Source: Ochotona curzoniae (lineage: Eukaryota; Chordata; Mammalia; Lagomorpha; Ochotonidae). From it: a DNA stretch of 64,000 nt. Numbering within the stretch: the first letter of the stretch is position 1; the number at the start of each line of letters is the position of its first letter. The notes beneath the pieces are model-generated. The model ran no database searches and was not told the origin of the DNA. It was given only the letters and a program-made list of their open reading frames with translations. Location: positions 12,160,501-12,224,500 of the forward strand of contig NW_024466607.1 of NCBI RefSeq assembly GCF_017591425.1, read 5' to 3'. This document shows positions 11,660-27,702 of this stretch, piece after piece. The position numbers and the translations under genes are program-made.

Positions 11660-11813
11660 TAGGCAGTGATGATGGCCCAAGTAGCTGGATTGCAGCCAAC
11701 CCACGTGGGTAGACTTGGATTGAGTTCCTGGCTCCAAGCCCAGTGTTTTCCTGGCCATTATGGGCACATCTCTCTCTCTCTGTCCTTCCAATAAACTTCT
11801 TAAAAAAAAAAAT
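11660..11813 (+). mobile_element. SINE 3' fragment
   Basis: The core gtgatgatggcccaagtagc is followed by cccacgtgggtagacttgga, a short ctctctctctgtccttcc run and aataaacttctt with poly(A). The 5' half is missing. Confidence 0.65.
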
Positions 11814-11978
11814 TCTTGACCATTTCACATCTTTCCTGATACCCCATCTGCTTTCTTTTTACTCCATTGAGGTAGCTGTCCAGGCTCACAGTCAACTGAA
11901 GCACTTGGCCCCTGTTAGTGACTTGTTGCCCACCCTGGCTTTCATGTATGCCTTAATGCTGTAAGATTTTCCCTTTAG

Positions 11979-12300
11979 GGGACCCAGCGCGATGGCGCAG
12001 TGGTTAAGGTCCTCGCCTTGCACACCTGGGATCCCATATGGGCACCGGTTCTAATCCCGGCAGCTCCACTTCCCATCCAGCTCCCTGCCTGTGGCCCGGG
12101 AAAGCAGTCAAGGACGGCTCAAAGCTTTGGGACCCTGCACCCACATGGCAGACCTGGAAGAGGCTCCTGGCTTCGGATTGGCATAGCATCAACCGTTGTG
12201 TTCACTTTGGGAGTGAATCATCGGACGGAAGATCTTCCTCTCTGTCTCTCCTCTCTGTATATCCGCCTTTCCAATAAAAACAAAATCTTAAAAAAAAAAA
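11979..12300 (+). mobile_element. Young C-type SINE with target-site duplication
   Basis: It is full length, from gacccagcgcgatggcgcag to an aaaatctt tail and poly(A). The flanks agattttccctttagg (left) and gattttccccttagg (right) form a near-perfect target-site duplication, so insertion is recent. It lies in KRBOX1 intron 1. Confidence 0.93.
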
Positions 12301-12458
12301 AGATTTTCCCCTTAGGAAAAGAGGAGAAAATGTTTTATAGCATACCCCCTATTGTTCTTCCATTGTCAGATGATTTGCTTATCAGATTCTTGGCTGTGCA
12401 CACCAGTTCTTTGGGCTTATGTTCTTGCAATATGTGAGTCCTATTAAGAGTCCGCTGT

Positions 12459-12765
12459 GGGGCCCGCATGGTAGCTTATAGGCTCATCCTCCGTTTGCAG
12501 TGCCGACATCCCATATGGGCCCCAGTTTTCATCCCGGTTGATCTTCTGATCCAGTTCTCCCTGCTTACGGCCTTAGAAAGCAGCAGAGGTTGTCCCGGGG
12601 CCTTGAGTCCCTGCACCCACATGGAACGTCTGGAAGAAGCTCCTGACTCCCAGCTTCTGACTGGCTCAGCTCTGGCTATTGTGGCCATTTGAGTAGTAAA
12701 CCAGTGGGTGGAAGATATGTCTCTTCTCTCTATATAATCCTGGCTTTCAAGTAAAAAAAAAAAAA
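12459..12765 (+). mobile_element. C-type SINE
   Basis: The head ggcccgcatggtagcttata and core gacatcccatatgggcccca are diverged but complete, and the element ends in a 13-base poly(A) run. It lies in KRBOX1 intron 1. Confidence 0.85.
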
Positions 12766-12937
12766 GTCTTAAGAACCCATGGTGAGGGGCATTAGTACAG
12801 ATAGGATGACATGATGTTAGACAATTCAAACACATAACTGAAGGGCGTATCTTTTTATACGGATTGCTGCATTTGCTACGCCTGGACAGATGCCACCCAC
12901 TGATTTCATAACATTATTTGTGTAGACTTCCCTTGTG

Positions 12938-13775
12938 TTTTTTTTTCTTCAAGTTATATTTACGCTTCTTAAACTGTGTACATTTTATGTTTAATATCCA
13001 GCGTTTGGAACATAAGAGCTAGAGAGCTTGCTCCCAGACTCAGTTTTGTAAATTCAACTGACTGGTGAGGCCCATAGGGATACATCCTGTCTCATTTGGT
13101 TTTGGAGAAGATGTCAAGTCTTCGTTGACCATCTTGTCCAAGGGAATGGTTTTTTTACCTTCTCCAGCCACTTCTCATGCTGCTCTGTCATGGCCTTGGA
13201 GAAAGACACAGGTTCAGCCCAACTTTTCTCATCCGCTTTTTCCCTCAGCGTCTGTGGGGACCCTGCAGTGATTCTCAGGCACAGGACCCTTCCAGACCTT
13301 ACACTGCTTCTCAAAGTCATGCACCAGGCCAGTTTGGGCCACTCTGACCTCAGAGTGGGACCAGGTGAGAGCTGGTGGAACTTGGGAAGAGTTGCCAAGC
13401 AGGACTCGAGGGTCTGCTGGATTTCAGGGAGTTGGCAGTGGCCTTCCGGTCTTGCAGTATGATCTGCCTGAAGCTACCTTGTCTGTGGCTTTTACAGCAG
13501 GTTTGTGCACAACCGTCTTGGATGCTTCACCGATGCCGGCGTCTCTGAGTTCATGGTCAGTTCTGTTTGCACTTCTAACTGCTGACCCTCCTTGCTGGCA
13601 TCCCTGAAATGCCCCAGATGAGCTTCCCAGCCTGTCCTGGCAAGCACTTTCTCTGATAGCTGTGACTTCCCTTGTCTTCCTGGATAGGGAAGCTTTCCAG
13701 AATTCCTGAGAAGGGTCAGTGGAGGAAGGGGCGCTATATTGGTTACTGCAGTACATCTGCTTGTCTGTCGTTTCT
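12938..13775 (-). pseudogene. Candidate processed pseudogene of unidentified parent
   Basis: On the minus strand this block has coding-like stretches in several frames, broken by frameshifts and stops, including segments of 94 and 110 codons. It ends with an ATTAAA signal (complement of 12990-12995) and, about 45 bases on, a nine-base A run (complement of 12938-12946). The left flank tgtagacttcccttgtg and the right flank tgtagttccctgtcac look like an imperfect target-site duplication. I do not recognise the protein. It could instead be ordinary intron sequence of KRBOX1. Confidence 0.35.
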
Positions 13776-14635
13776 GTAGTTCCCTGTCACTCAGGATGGA
13801 CTACAAATAATAGTTCAAATGAAAGTTGGTTTTGCAGTCTGTGTCTACATGCACTTTTGGATGTTTGGTTTTGGTTGTTGAATGTCTTTGATCTGATGGC
13901 AACTGTGTTTCAGGTAAACTTTAATGCAGAATTGTTGGTGGTTCTTTGGAATGGAAGAGGTTTACTTCAATATGATGAACTAAATGATCCAGAATAGGAG
14001 TTGGAACTAGTTGAGAGACGAATTGCTTTGCTTCCCTAAGCTATAAATATTTGGAATATTTGGGACATGTGATGCAGTTGACAGTGTTTTGCTTCTTACA
14101 CCATGTCCGACACTTTTATAAAGATTCATGCTTATCTTATACTCTTCCTGTGTGTTTGGAGGAAAGTGCTACTGGGGGAGAAGTGCAGATAATTCCAGTA
14201 AACTATTTTGACATTCATTCAGAGAAACTGTACTGTCCTAAATTTATGTAACACAGGAAGAAAACAAAATAAAACAAACAGATGTTGAGCTCTTATGGCA
14301 TTTGATAGATGTCTAGTTTTCTTTTTTAATCCTTTTTTTTTGTATTTTCCCTAGGTTTTTGAGCTTAGAGCTTTCTCACTCGAGCATCTGATCACACATT
14401 CTTGGGATGATCCTTCTCTCTGCCCTCCCATGTTTGCCTACTACTTCACCTCTGTGAGAACAGACTCACTACTGAACGCAAGCAGTGTTCCCGCGGTTCA
14501 TGTCGTCGAAACAGCACGCTGTGGAAGTCACCTGCAGGAGTTAGGGCCAGTGGACTGGTCGTCATTAATGTTTCTTTGTTCTTTCTTCCAGCCCCGGAGA
14601 CTTTTCTCCAAGACAGAAATAAAACAGGTCTGACC

Positions 14636-19078
<4,443 letters not shown>

Positions 19079-19200
19079 TTCTTGAGCTTTAAATGCGAGT
19101 TTTCAAGGAAGGAATTCAGAGTCGCCTTACGTGAAGTGAAGTGCATGTTTGCTTTTCCTGTAAGTTCATGGATTTCCATAGCTTGAACCTTTCCCAGTTC

Positions 19201-19206
19201 ATTAAA
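19201..19206 (+). terminator. KRBOX1: Candidate KRBOX1 poly(A) signal (ATTAAA)
   Basis: ATTAAA lies about 120 bases after the KRBOX1 stop codon. It is a common variant signal and is correctly placed, but only a transcript end would confirm it. Confidence 0.35.
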
Positions 19207-19439
19207 GTTACTTACTTTGCTGGACAAAGCAAGCTGTTGTGTCGGTCTCTCCCTCCTCCCTCCTCCTCACCCCAGCTCTCAGTCCTGGTTGCTCAGCTGC
19301 TTTCTGTTTCTGCGACCTTTGTCTGCTGTGGGTATTTTATTCCCTGATGGTGTGTTGTCTTTTGCGGCTGTGTTCTCAAGGTTTGGCTGTTCTCTAATGC
19401 GCGTCAGCACTTCCTTTTGATGCGTGTGTGGCTATGGTT

Positions 19440-19800
19440 TGCTTACCCTCCATCAGTTGTCGGTCCCTTGAGTGGTTCCTGCTGTTTGGACATCATGAAT
19501 AATGCTGCTGTGGACACAGGGAACATGGTTTAATGCGAACATTCTTTTCGTTTCTCATGGAGATGTGTTTGAGATATACGCTTGCTAAATCACATCCTAA
19601 TTCCCAGTTTGATGTTTTGAGGAATGCCAAAATTTATAGTATATATATATATATTTTTACCATTTTAGTATTCCTAGCAGTGTATGAGGGTTCCATATTT
19701 TTCCATACCTGTCCTAACACTAATTGCTGCCTATCTTTTGGGTTATGGTCATCCTAGTTATTATTCATGTTTATGATTATTGCTATCCTAATGTAGTGAA
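19440..19800 (-). mobile_element. Ancient L1 fragment, antisense
   Basis: The plus strand has catgaataatgctgctgtgg, then ctaattcccagtttgatg and gtgtatgagggttccatatt, the order seen in the complement of old mammalian L1 3' sequence. It is downstream of KRBOX1. Confidence 0.6.
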
Positions 19801-20114
19801 GTGACAGGTGATGGCTTAAGCCCTGCTCATGTGCCAAGGAGTCTGCATTTTCTGTGGTCTGCCATTAAGGAAAAAAGTTGAAAAGCCCTACATAAGCCGT
19901 GTACCTTTTTTTTTTCTTGAACATGTAAACATGCTTTATTTATTTTTATGTGTTTGGGTTTTTTTTGAAACTATAAGCACAGTTTATTCTGGTGCAAAAA
20001 ATTTTGAAATCTATGCATAATGTTTTCAAAATGTATATTTGTGTGAACTTTAAAAATGTTTTAAAAATTTGATGGTGATTACATGGTTGATCGAGAGTTA
20101 GGGAAAAGTAGGTA

Positions 20115-21560
20115 AAACCATTGTTTCCAAAGTTTCTGTTTCTTCTGCTTGTCTCTGGGGGAAGGGAAGAGATAAAGACAGAAGCCGCACCCAGTCTGCC
20201 AAATGCCCCAGTACCCAGGGATGGGAAACTGCCACCCTATATCAACCCAGGGTCCCGACGTGGCGCACGTTCTGAGGGTTCTGACCGAATGGTTTGGATA
20301 GTTCTGAAATGCTATCGATTTTGTCGATCCAAGGGTGAGGCAACCCTTCCAATGTGCACTGGCTGACATAGTTGACCTCAAGTCTCCATTCACCCAGATA
20401 TTTTGCTGCCATTGCTGAGCTGGAGTAATTGTCCAATTTGTTTGCTTCTCCTTCCTCTGGTATAGTACCCAGTGGGCTGCCATATTCTCCATGTGCATCA
20501 GGGTCTGCATCCACTATTCTGCCTTTTTCACTCGTGGGTATTGTAACCTGGCCTGGTTTGGGCTACTGCTTGCCTTGGTTCTTGCATTCATCTGCAAGGA
20601 CTGCGTTCTGACAAGGAGTTTCCCAAGCTCCTCTGTCAGGTCCCCTCCCAGTGCCAGATGTTGCACACACCGGTGGGTCCTTGGCCCAGGTTGACTTTGT
20701 CCGCTTCTTGTCCTGGCAGGAACAGGTCTTGTCCAACCAGCCCACACCCATTCTAGTTCTCACTGTTTGGTACTACAGCCCTGCCACACCTGGTCCACAT
20801 CCAGACACAGCTCTCACGTGGTTCAGCGGAAGCCGAGACCTAGCCCAGCACGTTCTACACCCATGCTAGCTCTCATGTGCGCCAGTGGGTGCTGGGGTCG
20901 AGCCCAATGTGGCATCCCCAGACCCAGTCCACACCCATGCCAGGGGAGACTGCAGCTGTGTCCAGCCTAGACCACTGGCCCATTCTGACTCTTGCACTCA
21001 CAGTGGGAACCCCAACTCAACTGGGGCACAGCTCTTTGTGCGTGCTAATGGAGATCATTGTTCAACAGGAGTGAGCATTCATATGCCCCCACAAATTCTG
21101 CCTCCAGTGCTGACAATTCACATGCTGCTCAGTGTCATGGTCTAGCTACACATGTTCATTCCCTGTTTCGACTCTCACGGGTGGGCACCTTGATCCAGCC
21201 CTGCTAGGGAGGCCCCCATACCAGCCTCAGTGTGTGCCTGTTAGAACAGTGGCAATGTCCATGGAAGTCCCTCGAAAGTCATTAATCACCTGGACATGAA
21301 CTCTCAGGACCTGAGCCATCCACCAGACCCCTTATAGGCCCACACCCCAAAGTCTTCAGATTTTGTCACCGGGCAGAGAGAGGGCTTTACCTGGCACCGT
21401 TGGCGTCCTGCCACCTGACCCAAGATGGCACCACCTGCATTTAAGTAGCTGGCTGGGTGGATTTCCAGTGTAACCTTGAACATCAGGAAGCTAGGGTGTG
21501 CTCCATCCCGCTTGTCGCAATTACGTGTGTCAGGCAGGGTCAAAGCTCCTGTTTGTGCAC
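20115..21560 (-). mobile_element. Lagomorph L1 3' UTR, minus orientation
   Basis: The complement of this block aligns by eye with the plus-oriented copy at 24240-25095. Shared landmarks include cgtcagccagtg, a cagaact segment, ccctc(a/g)gaacgtgcgcca-like text and ggctgggtgaggcttctccc. The middle contains repeated phrases such as cacccatgctagctctcatg. The 90- and 143-codon minus-strand reading frames inside are repeat-derived and not host genes. Confidence 0.75.
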
Positions 21561-21577
21561 CCAACCCCACCACTTTA

Positions 21578-21930
21578 ATTTTTTAAAGATTTGTTTGTTT
21601 ATTGATTTTTTATTAGAAAGGCAGATCAAATTTACAGAGAGAAGGCGAGACAGAGATGAAGGTCTTTCTTCTCTGGTTTACTCTCCAAATGGCTACAATG
21701 GCCAGAGCTGAGCTGATCAACAGCTAGGAGCCAGGAGCCTGGAGCTTCTTCTGCGTCTCCCATTAGGGTGGAGGGTCTCACAGCTCTGAGCCATCCTCTC
21801 CTGCCTTCCCAGGCCACTGGCAGGGAGCTGGATGGGAAGTGAAGCAGCCAGTGCAGAAACCATCACTCATATGGGATCCCGGCACTTGTAAGGTTAGGAT
21901 TTAGCCCTTGAACCATCAAGCCAGGCCCAG
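21578..21930 (-). mobile_element. C-type SINE, minus orientation
   Basis: It begins at aaagatttgtttgtttattg, contains gagctgatcaacagctagga, and ends with accatcaagccaggcccag. Confidence 0.85.
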
Positions 21931-22260
21931 GAGTAGACCTCTTAATAAGCAAGGTTGAAACTTCCAGAACAAAAGCAGTCAGCTGGAAGCAGTGGAGGAT
22001 GGTGGGACTGGCAGACCCTGACTTATCCCCGCAGAGTTTGCTGTCTTTCCGTCACCTCTATTTGATTTTCCTGTCTGCCATTGTTGCTCACCCTTGGTTT
22101 ATTCTGATAGCTGAAACATGGACCAAAATCCATTTTCTATTTTCCACAAGCTTAAGTGACACAGTCTAGACTTTTAGCTTCAGTTATCTGTCTGGAAAAT
22201 GGAGACTATAAGAGCTACCTTAGAGTACCATTGTAAATATTCCTTAAAAATTAAATGTAG

Positions 22261-22590
22261 ACCGGACCCGGTGCAATAGCATAGCAGCTAAAATCCTTGC
22301 CTTGAACGTGCCAGCATCCCATATGGGTGCTGGTTCTAATCCTAGCAGCCCCACCTCCCATCCAGCTCCATGCTTGTGGCCTGGGAAAGCAGTTGAGGAC
22401 AGCCCAAAGCCTTGGGACCCTGCACCCACATGGGAGACCCGGAAGAGGCTCCTAGCTCCTGGCTTTGAATGGGCACCAGCCATTGTGGCCACTTGGGGAG
22501 TGAACAATTGGACGGAAGATCCTCTCTGTCTCTCCTCCTCTCTGTATATCTGCCTTTCCAATAAAATAAATAAATAAATCTTAGAAAAAA
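22261..22590 (+). mobile_element. Young C-type SINE
   Basis: It is full length, from gacccggtgcaatagcatag to aataaataaataaatctta. The flanks aaaaattaaatgtagacc and aaaaaattagatgataagacc suggest a degraded target-site duplication. Confidence 0.92.
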
Positions 22591-24239
22591 ATTAGATGAT
22601 AAGACCTGCCCGGTGCCTAGTGCATGGCGGTTACTCAGTAAGTGCAGCTGATTGACTCTAAAATTCATGCAGTTGTGTAACTAAGACCCTGAGCTTCCTT
22701 TAGGTTAGAGTGATAGCTGACCCTCTTTGTTTAGTGTTGTCCCAGTTTTCATGCCGAAAGACCCAAGTCCCCGGAAATCCCTCTGAGGGGCATGAAAGTC
22801 CCAGTTTTTGGTGATGGGTAGGGAAGATTTGGGGAAAGAGAAATACAGAATCCACATTGCTGCCCCAAAATTAGTGGCTGAAAGGCACACTGCTTTTGGT
22901 GTCCCGTGGACAAGGCCTTGGTCCTCCGCCTTTTTGTAGCTGCTGTTGCTTATGTTTCTCTTGACTGTTGATGTTGTTAACCTGGTGTGTGGCCCACAAG
23001 AGTGGGGCATTCACTGTAGCCTTCCTGACTTAAGTGCTTGACTTCAGCATGTTGTAATCTTGAACGTTAACCATCTGTTTTGTGTGTGGGGGAGGGTGAA
23101 GCATTGGACTTTGTATTGAGATAGTGCTTGTTTAATTTTTAACACTATTGATATGATCATGTTTTCTGAGTTTACAGGGTGAAAATCAAGTTAGGATCGT
23201 ATCATTGCTGTATGATACAGATAACTGCTGAAAAAAAAAACCAACCTAAATGATTTATTCTAATGATGAATGGATACTACTGGGTTAGGGATATTAGCAA
23301 TCAAAACCCAGCAGACTGCACACTGTACAGAAGAGCATTTTGGACTGGGCATGGTAAACAGAGATCTCTCACACACGTGGAGAGACTTTATCTCACAGCT
23401 TATGATGAGACAGTTATTCCCCAATCAATCCAAAGGACTCGTGTGTCTTGTCTTCACCCACAAGTATCACTGCTGAGTTGAAAACCGAGGACAGAGTTAG
23501 CAGAAACACGCAGGCATTATTTTATTACTGACCCATGAATTGCTCTACGAGGCTGACTAAAGTTCTACTTGCTGCTAATAGAGGTCCTAACTTGTGTGCA
23601 TTTGCGGGCAAACGACAAAGGAGAAATGTATTTTAGACGTTTGGTCCCCTTAAGGTAGAAAGCTGATCCTTTCCGATCTTACCAGTGAGCATTTTTTTCC
23701 CCTGCAGTACACCAAGGGATGACCACTTCAAATCATTGCATTAGCAGAATGTCCCCGAGATATTAGGTAGTTTGCAAGATGGAGTTTCAAATCATCTCTG
23801 TGATTTCTGTTAAGATCTTATTGAGACTATGGAAAATGGAAACGACTGTCAGTATCTTGTCCAAACACAGACTAGACTTTGCTCATCAAGTTGCCTTGTC
23901 AGTAGACTGTACAAATGTTGGCACATTCTGTCGGGTTTATAGACCTGTTAGTCAAACAAAAAGAGAAGACCATATTTGCCAGATGACACACACAGAGGTG
24001 TGCTCTGCCTGTCTGCGCTGTGTAGGCTTTTGTGGTGAAGCTGTGGTCACCTTTGATTGCTTTTCAAGAGCTGCAGAAGCACTTGGGAGACTTTCGGCTT
24101 TACACGAATGGAAAGCACCCCTACAGCATGGGATGAAGGTTCTTCCCTTGGGTTGCACATGGCTGCCTTCCCAGTGCGTGCTCACCAAGCCTCTTCACGC
24201 ACACATGGTGCCCTCAGAAGTGGGTGGAGACCTTGAGAG
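22591..24239. other. Intergenic, no gene recognised
   Basis: The longest reading frame (155 codons starting at 23779) is cysteine-rich by chance, has no C2H2 spacing and no family signature. A polypyrimidine run and cag at about 23695-23707 look like an acceptor but do not lead into a recognisable exon. Confidence 0.45.
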
Positions 24240-25095
24240 TGCATGATCCGGGAGTGGGAGTGACCCAGTAGGGAAATAGTGGGCACCTCCCTCTTGGGGC
24301 CTGGGGCAGAAGTGGCTAGACATAACAGCACCCGCCAGCATATGTGTAGGCTGGATAATAGGGCTGGTTAGGTTGAACTAGGCTTCAATGCCCGGTGACA
24401 TGTATAAGAGCTAAATGGGAAGTGGGACTGACTGAACAAGTCTGTGGTACATACTGGCAAGCATGGAAACCAGGCTAGGGAGCAGGCATGGTGGGGTTAT
24501 GGGGAGTCGCCCCAACTAGGCTGCAGCTCCCACTGGTTTGCATGAGGGCTGAGTATGAAGTGGACAGGATTGGGCTGGACTGCAACACCCATTGGTTCCT
24601 GTGGAAGTCAGGGCTGGAAACAGAATGGACCCAGCAATTGCAACCACCAGCATGTGCATAAGCTGATTGGGGCGACGGACGGTGCCAGACCCTGTACTGG
24701 CATGAACACACAGGAATCAGGACTGGGATCACCTCAGACGAAGTTTCTTTGGAGATCCCTCCAACTGAACTGCTGATCTCAGAACCCCAACCATGAAGAG
24801 ACTACGTCAGCCAGTGGATTCTGAAGAGATTTCATTGAGCTTGGAATGGCAAGATTGGCAGCAAGTCAGAACTGTTGAACTAACAAAACTGCTTGAGCAG
24901 GACCCTCGGAGCACGCCCCACATCGGGAACCTGGGATGGGTGGGAGGCTGGGTGAGGCTTCTCCCTTTGTCTCTCCCCTTACCGCGGATATAGAAAAAAA
25001 TAAATAACATTAATGTGGAAACAGTGGTCTTACCCACTTTCTTGTAGTCCTTGACCCTTCGTGCCATATTCAACTATGTAAAGATTATTAAAAAT
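24240..25095 (+). mobile_element. Lagomorph L1 3' UTR, plus orientation
   Basis: This is the opposite-strand relative of the element at 20115-21560. It ends in an A-rich tail with aaaaataaaag near 25090. Repeated phrases such as 'caacacccattggttcc' and 'ccaccagcatgtgcat' show an internally repetitive 3' UTR. No ORF2 sequence precedes it, so the copy is 5'-truncated. Confidence 0.75.
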
Positions 25096-25171
25096 AAAAG
25101 ATTTTTTTAAAAAGTGGGTGGAGGACGTGGAGGGGAACACATTATCTGATGTCTTCTCTTACAACGATGTT

Positions 25172-25456
25172 AGCCCAGTAAGGGTCCTGCCCTCAGAGCC
25201 TGGTCAGCCCAGTGAGGGTCCTGTCCTCAGAGCCTGGTCAGCCCAGTGAGGGTCCTGTCCTCAGAGCCTGGTCAGCCCAGTGAGGGTTCTGCCCTCAGAG
25301 CCTGGTCAGCCTAGTGAGGGTCCTGTTCTCAGAGCCTGATCTAGCCTAAGTGAGGGTCCTGCCCTCAGAGCCTGGTCAGCCCAGTGAGGGTCCTGTCCTC
25401 AGAGCCTGGTCAGCCCAGTGAGGGTCCTGTCCTCAGAGCCTGATCTAGCCTAAGTG
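25172..25456 (+). repeat. 34-bp minisatellite, about 8 copies
   Basis: The unit is gcccagtgagggtcctgtcc then tcagagcctggtca (34 bp). A 35-bp variant ends in gatcta and is followed by gcctaagtg; it recurs three units later, which indicates duplication of multi-unit blocks. No coding or regulatory role is evident. Confidence 0.95.
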
Positions 25457-25725
25457 ATCTCAGAAGAAGACCAGGCTCCAACTACAGCTTCCCCAGAGGG
25501 CAGTGCTTTAACAGGTACATTCTAAGGGACACCGACATTTAGTCCACAGCAGTATTTACATTGGAAATATATTGGAGGTGAGGGTGGAGGAAAGGGTTAC
25601 GGTAAAACAGGATTTATAGACTGTCTCCAAAACAGCTTGATATTTGAAGAGGCCACCAGGAGGCTAAAAAGATGAACTGACTAAGCTTGGATTGTGTGTT
25701 GTGATGTGACAAAATCTCAGCAAAA

Positions 25726-25760
25726 AAAAAAAAGAAAGAAAGAAAGAAAGAAAGAAACCG
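25726..25760 (+). repeat. (GAAA)n microsatellite
   Basis: A run of A followed by about eight GAAA units, grading into gaaacagaacagaacagaac. Confidence 0.95.
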
Positions 25761-27280
25761 AAACAGAACAGAACAGAACAAAGCCCATGACTGGATTCCT
25801 GAAAGTAGGGCTGCACCAACACTCCAAGAGCTGCTACCACAAGAGGGTAGCCAGTATCAACAGGCTTATCTCAGTTTCTTTATTAAAAACTCTCTTATTT
25901 AGGATCCGACTTCAGTTCCACAATATCAAATTACTTCTGTGCTCGTTTTTCACATGAGAAGTCACCAGACGGCGAAGAAGGAACACCACATGAGCACAGA
26001 GCGCCTGCAGCCCACGGCCACGCCTGGCTCGACAGGGGAGCAAGGACACGCACTGTGCTCACGGCAAGGAGAAGCATTGGCTGAGCCCCGGTTTCACTGA
26101 CCATGGCCCCCTCTCAGAGCCTTTTGTGAATTCCTTTTGCAAAGTAAATATTTGGCTGCAAACAGTTCTTTCCCCTAAAATACAGGGTTTTCAGTACGCG
26201 AAGGAAAAAGTGAGACCATAAACCGAGTGTTAGCATTCTCTGTTGCAAGGAAGTTTCTTTTTCACTTATCAGAGTTTGATTTAGTATTTGCCATGAGAGA
26301 AGCACTGTTGTGAAGGCCGTGATTGGTCTGACTTTGTTCTGTGACGGCATGAACCCAAGGAGGTGGGTTCCTGGGCAGGGTGATGGTCTTTGATGGTCTT
26401 CCAGAAGAGGAGCGTGGAGCCAGCAGAGGGGAAGTGGAGATTCAGCATACATCCATCTTTGACCACATGTCTTCACTCAAAAGCATTTACTAGAGAGCTG
26501 CTTGGTGCCAGGCAGGTGGAGAGAGAAGGCCCAGAACCGTCCCTTGCTGTGGAGAGTAGGGTGAAAGAGCTGGCTCTGCAGACAGACCTGGAGGGAGCAA
26601 GGACAGCAAACACCAGGCCACATGAAGGTCACGCCTCTGGGAGGGTTTAAACAGACAAGTGATCAAATCCAATTTGCTGATTCTTCTTGGCTAATTTGTC
26701 TCGAAAACAGTTGTAGTCATGTGTTCAGGATGGACTTCTGGCAGCAAACGAGCGCCATGCCTTCATGGCTGCACACACTCGACTCCTTTCTCATTCCCTC
26801 TCGGGGACCAGTGGTACATGAGCCCCAAAGGCTTCCACCCAGAAGTGCTGTTTGCTTGCACTGGCTACCCTGACTTCAGAAACATCCTAACACTGTCTAA
26901 AATATGGACGTGTTGCAGCAGGGAGCACTGCACAGCTAGGGGCCGTGTCAGTCCATCTGCCTGTGCATGGTGTGTGTGTGATTCATATGTGTATGCATGG
27001 TATGTGTGTGTGTATTGCTGGGGGCACAGGGGCTGGGTGCATAGGCTAAAGGAGCTGCTGTTTTCTAGAAGAAGAACCAGGCCCAAAGGTATAGCTTGGA
27101 TTATTTCAGAATCAAGTTTGGACCCAACACTTTAAGGTCTTATATTCTCTCACCCTCCTGGGCCGGGCACCCAGAACTCAATCCATGTCTAGCACACAGG
27201 TGCCTAGGAGCCAACTCCTTGAGCCATCCCCCACTGTCTTCCAAGGTGCAGGAACGTTAGCATGAATAAACATGTTTACA
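25761..27280. other. Intergenic, no gene recognised
   Basis: No repeat family, splice-linked exon or family signature was recognised. A weak (TG)n patch lies at about 26969-27014. Reading frames of up to 138 codons overlap on both strands without conserved motifs. Confidence 0.45.
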
Positions 27281-27590
27281 AATTATTTATTTTTATTGTA
27301 AAGGCATATTTACAGAAAGAAGACAGAGCAGAAGATCATCTATCTGCTGGTTCACTCTGTAAGTGGCCACAATGGCAGAGCTAAAGCCAAAGTCAGGAGT
27401 CAGGAGCTTCTTCCAGGTCTCCCATATGCGTGCAGGGTCCCAAGGCTTTGGGCCATCCTCGACTGCTTTCCCAGGCCACAAGCAGGGAGCTTGATGGGAA
27501 GCGGGGCTGCCAGGACACAAACTGGCACCTATAGGGGATGCTGGCACTTGCAGGTGGAGGATTAGCCAATTGAGCGATCACACCAGCCTC
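27281..27590 (-). mobile_element. C-type SINE, minus orientation
   Basis: It runs from aattatttatttttattgta to gcgatcacaccagcctc, with the core gcagggtcccaaggctttgg in the middle. Confidence 0.88.
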
Positions 27591-27621
27591 ACAAGCATGG
27601 GTCTTAAAGGTGGGAAGTCCC

Positions 27622-27702
27622 AGGCCCGGCGTGATAGCCTAGTGGCTAAAGTCCTCTCCTCGGGCACACAGGGATCCCATATGAGCACCGGTTCTAAGGC
27701 CT
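27622..27702 (+). mobile_element. SINE head fragment
   Basis: Only the tRNA-like head is present (aggcccggcgtgatagccta to gagcaccggttctaa). Most SINE truncations remove the 5' end, so a copy that keeps the head and lost the tail points to a later deletion. Confidence 0.75.

Noticed and set aside
11979..12060. tRNA gene
   Set aside because: The tRNA-like boxes belong to the head of a C-type SINE with a poly(A) tail and target-site duplication.
20079..20514. 143- and 90-codon minus-strand frames
   Set aside because: They lie inside the lagomorph L1 3' UTR and have a homologous noncoding counterpart at 24.8 kb.
23779..24246. 155-codon frame with many cysteines, considered as a zinc-finger remnant
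   Set aside because: No C2H2 spacing or TGEKP-like linker in any frame.
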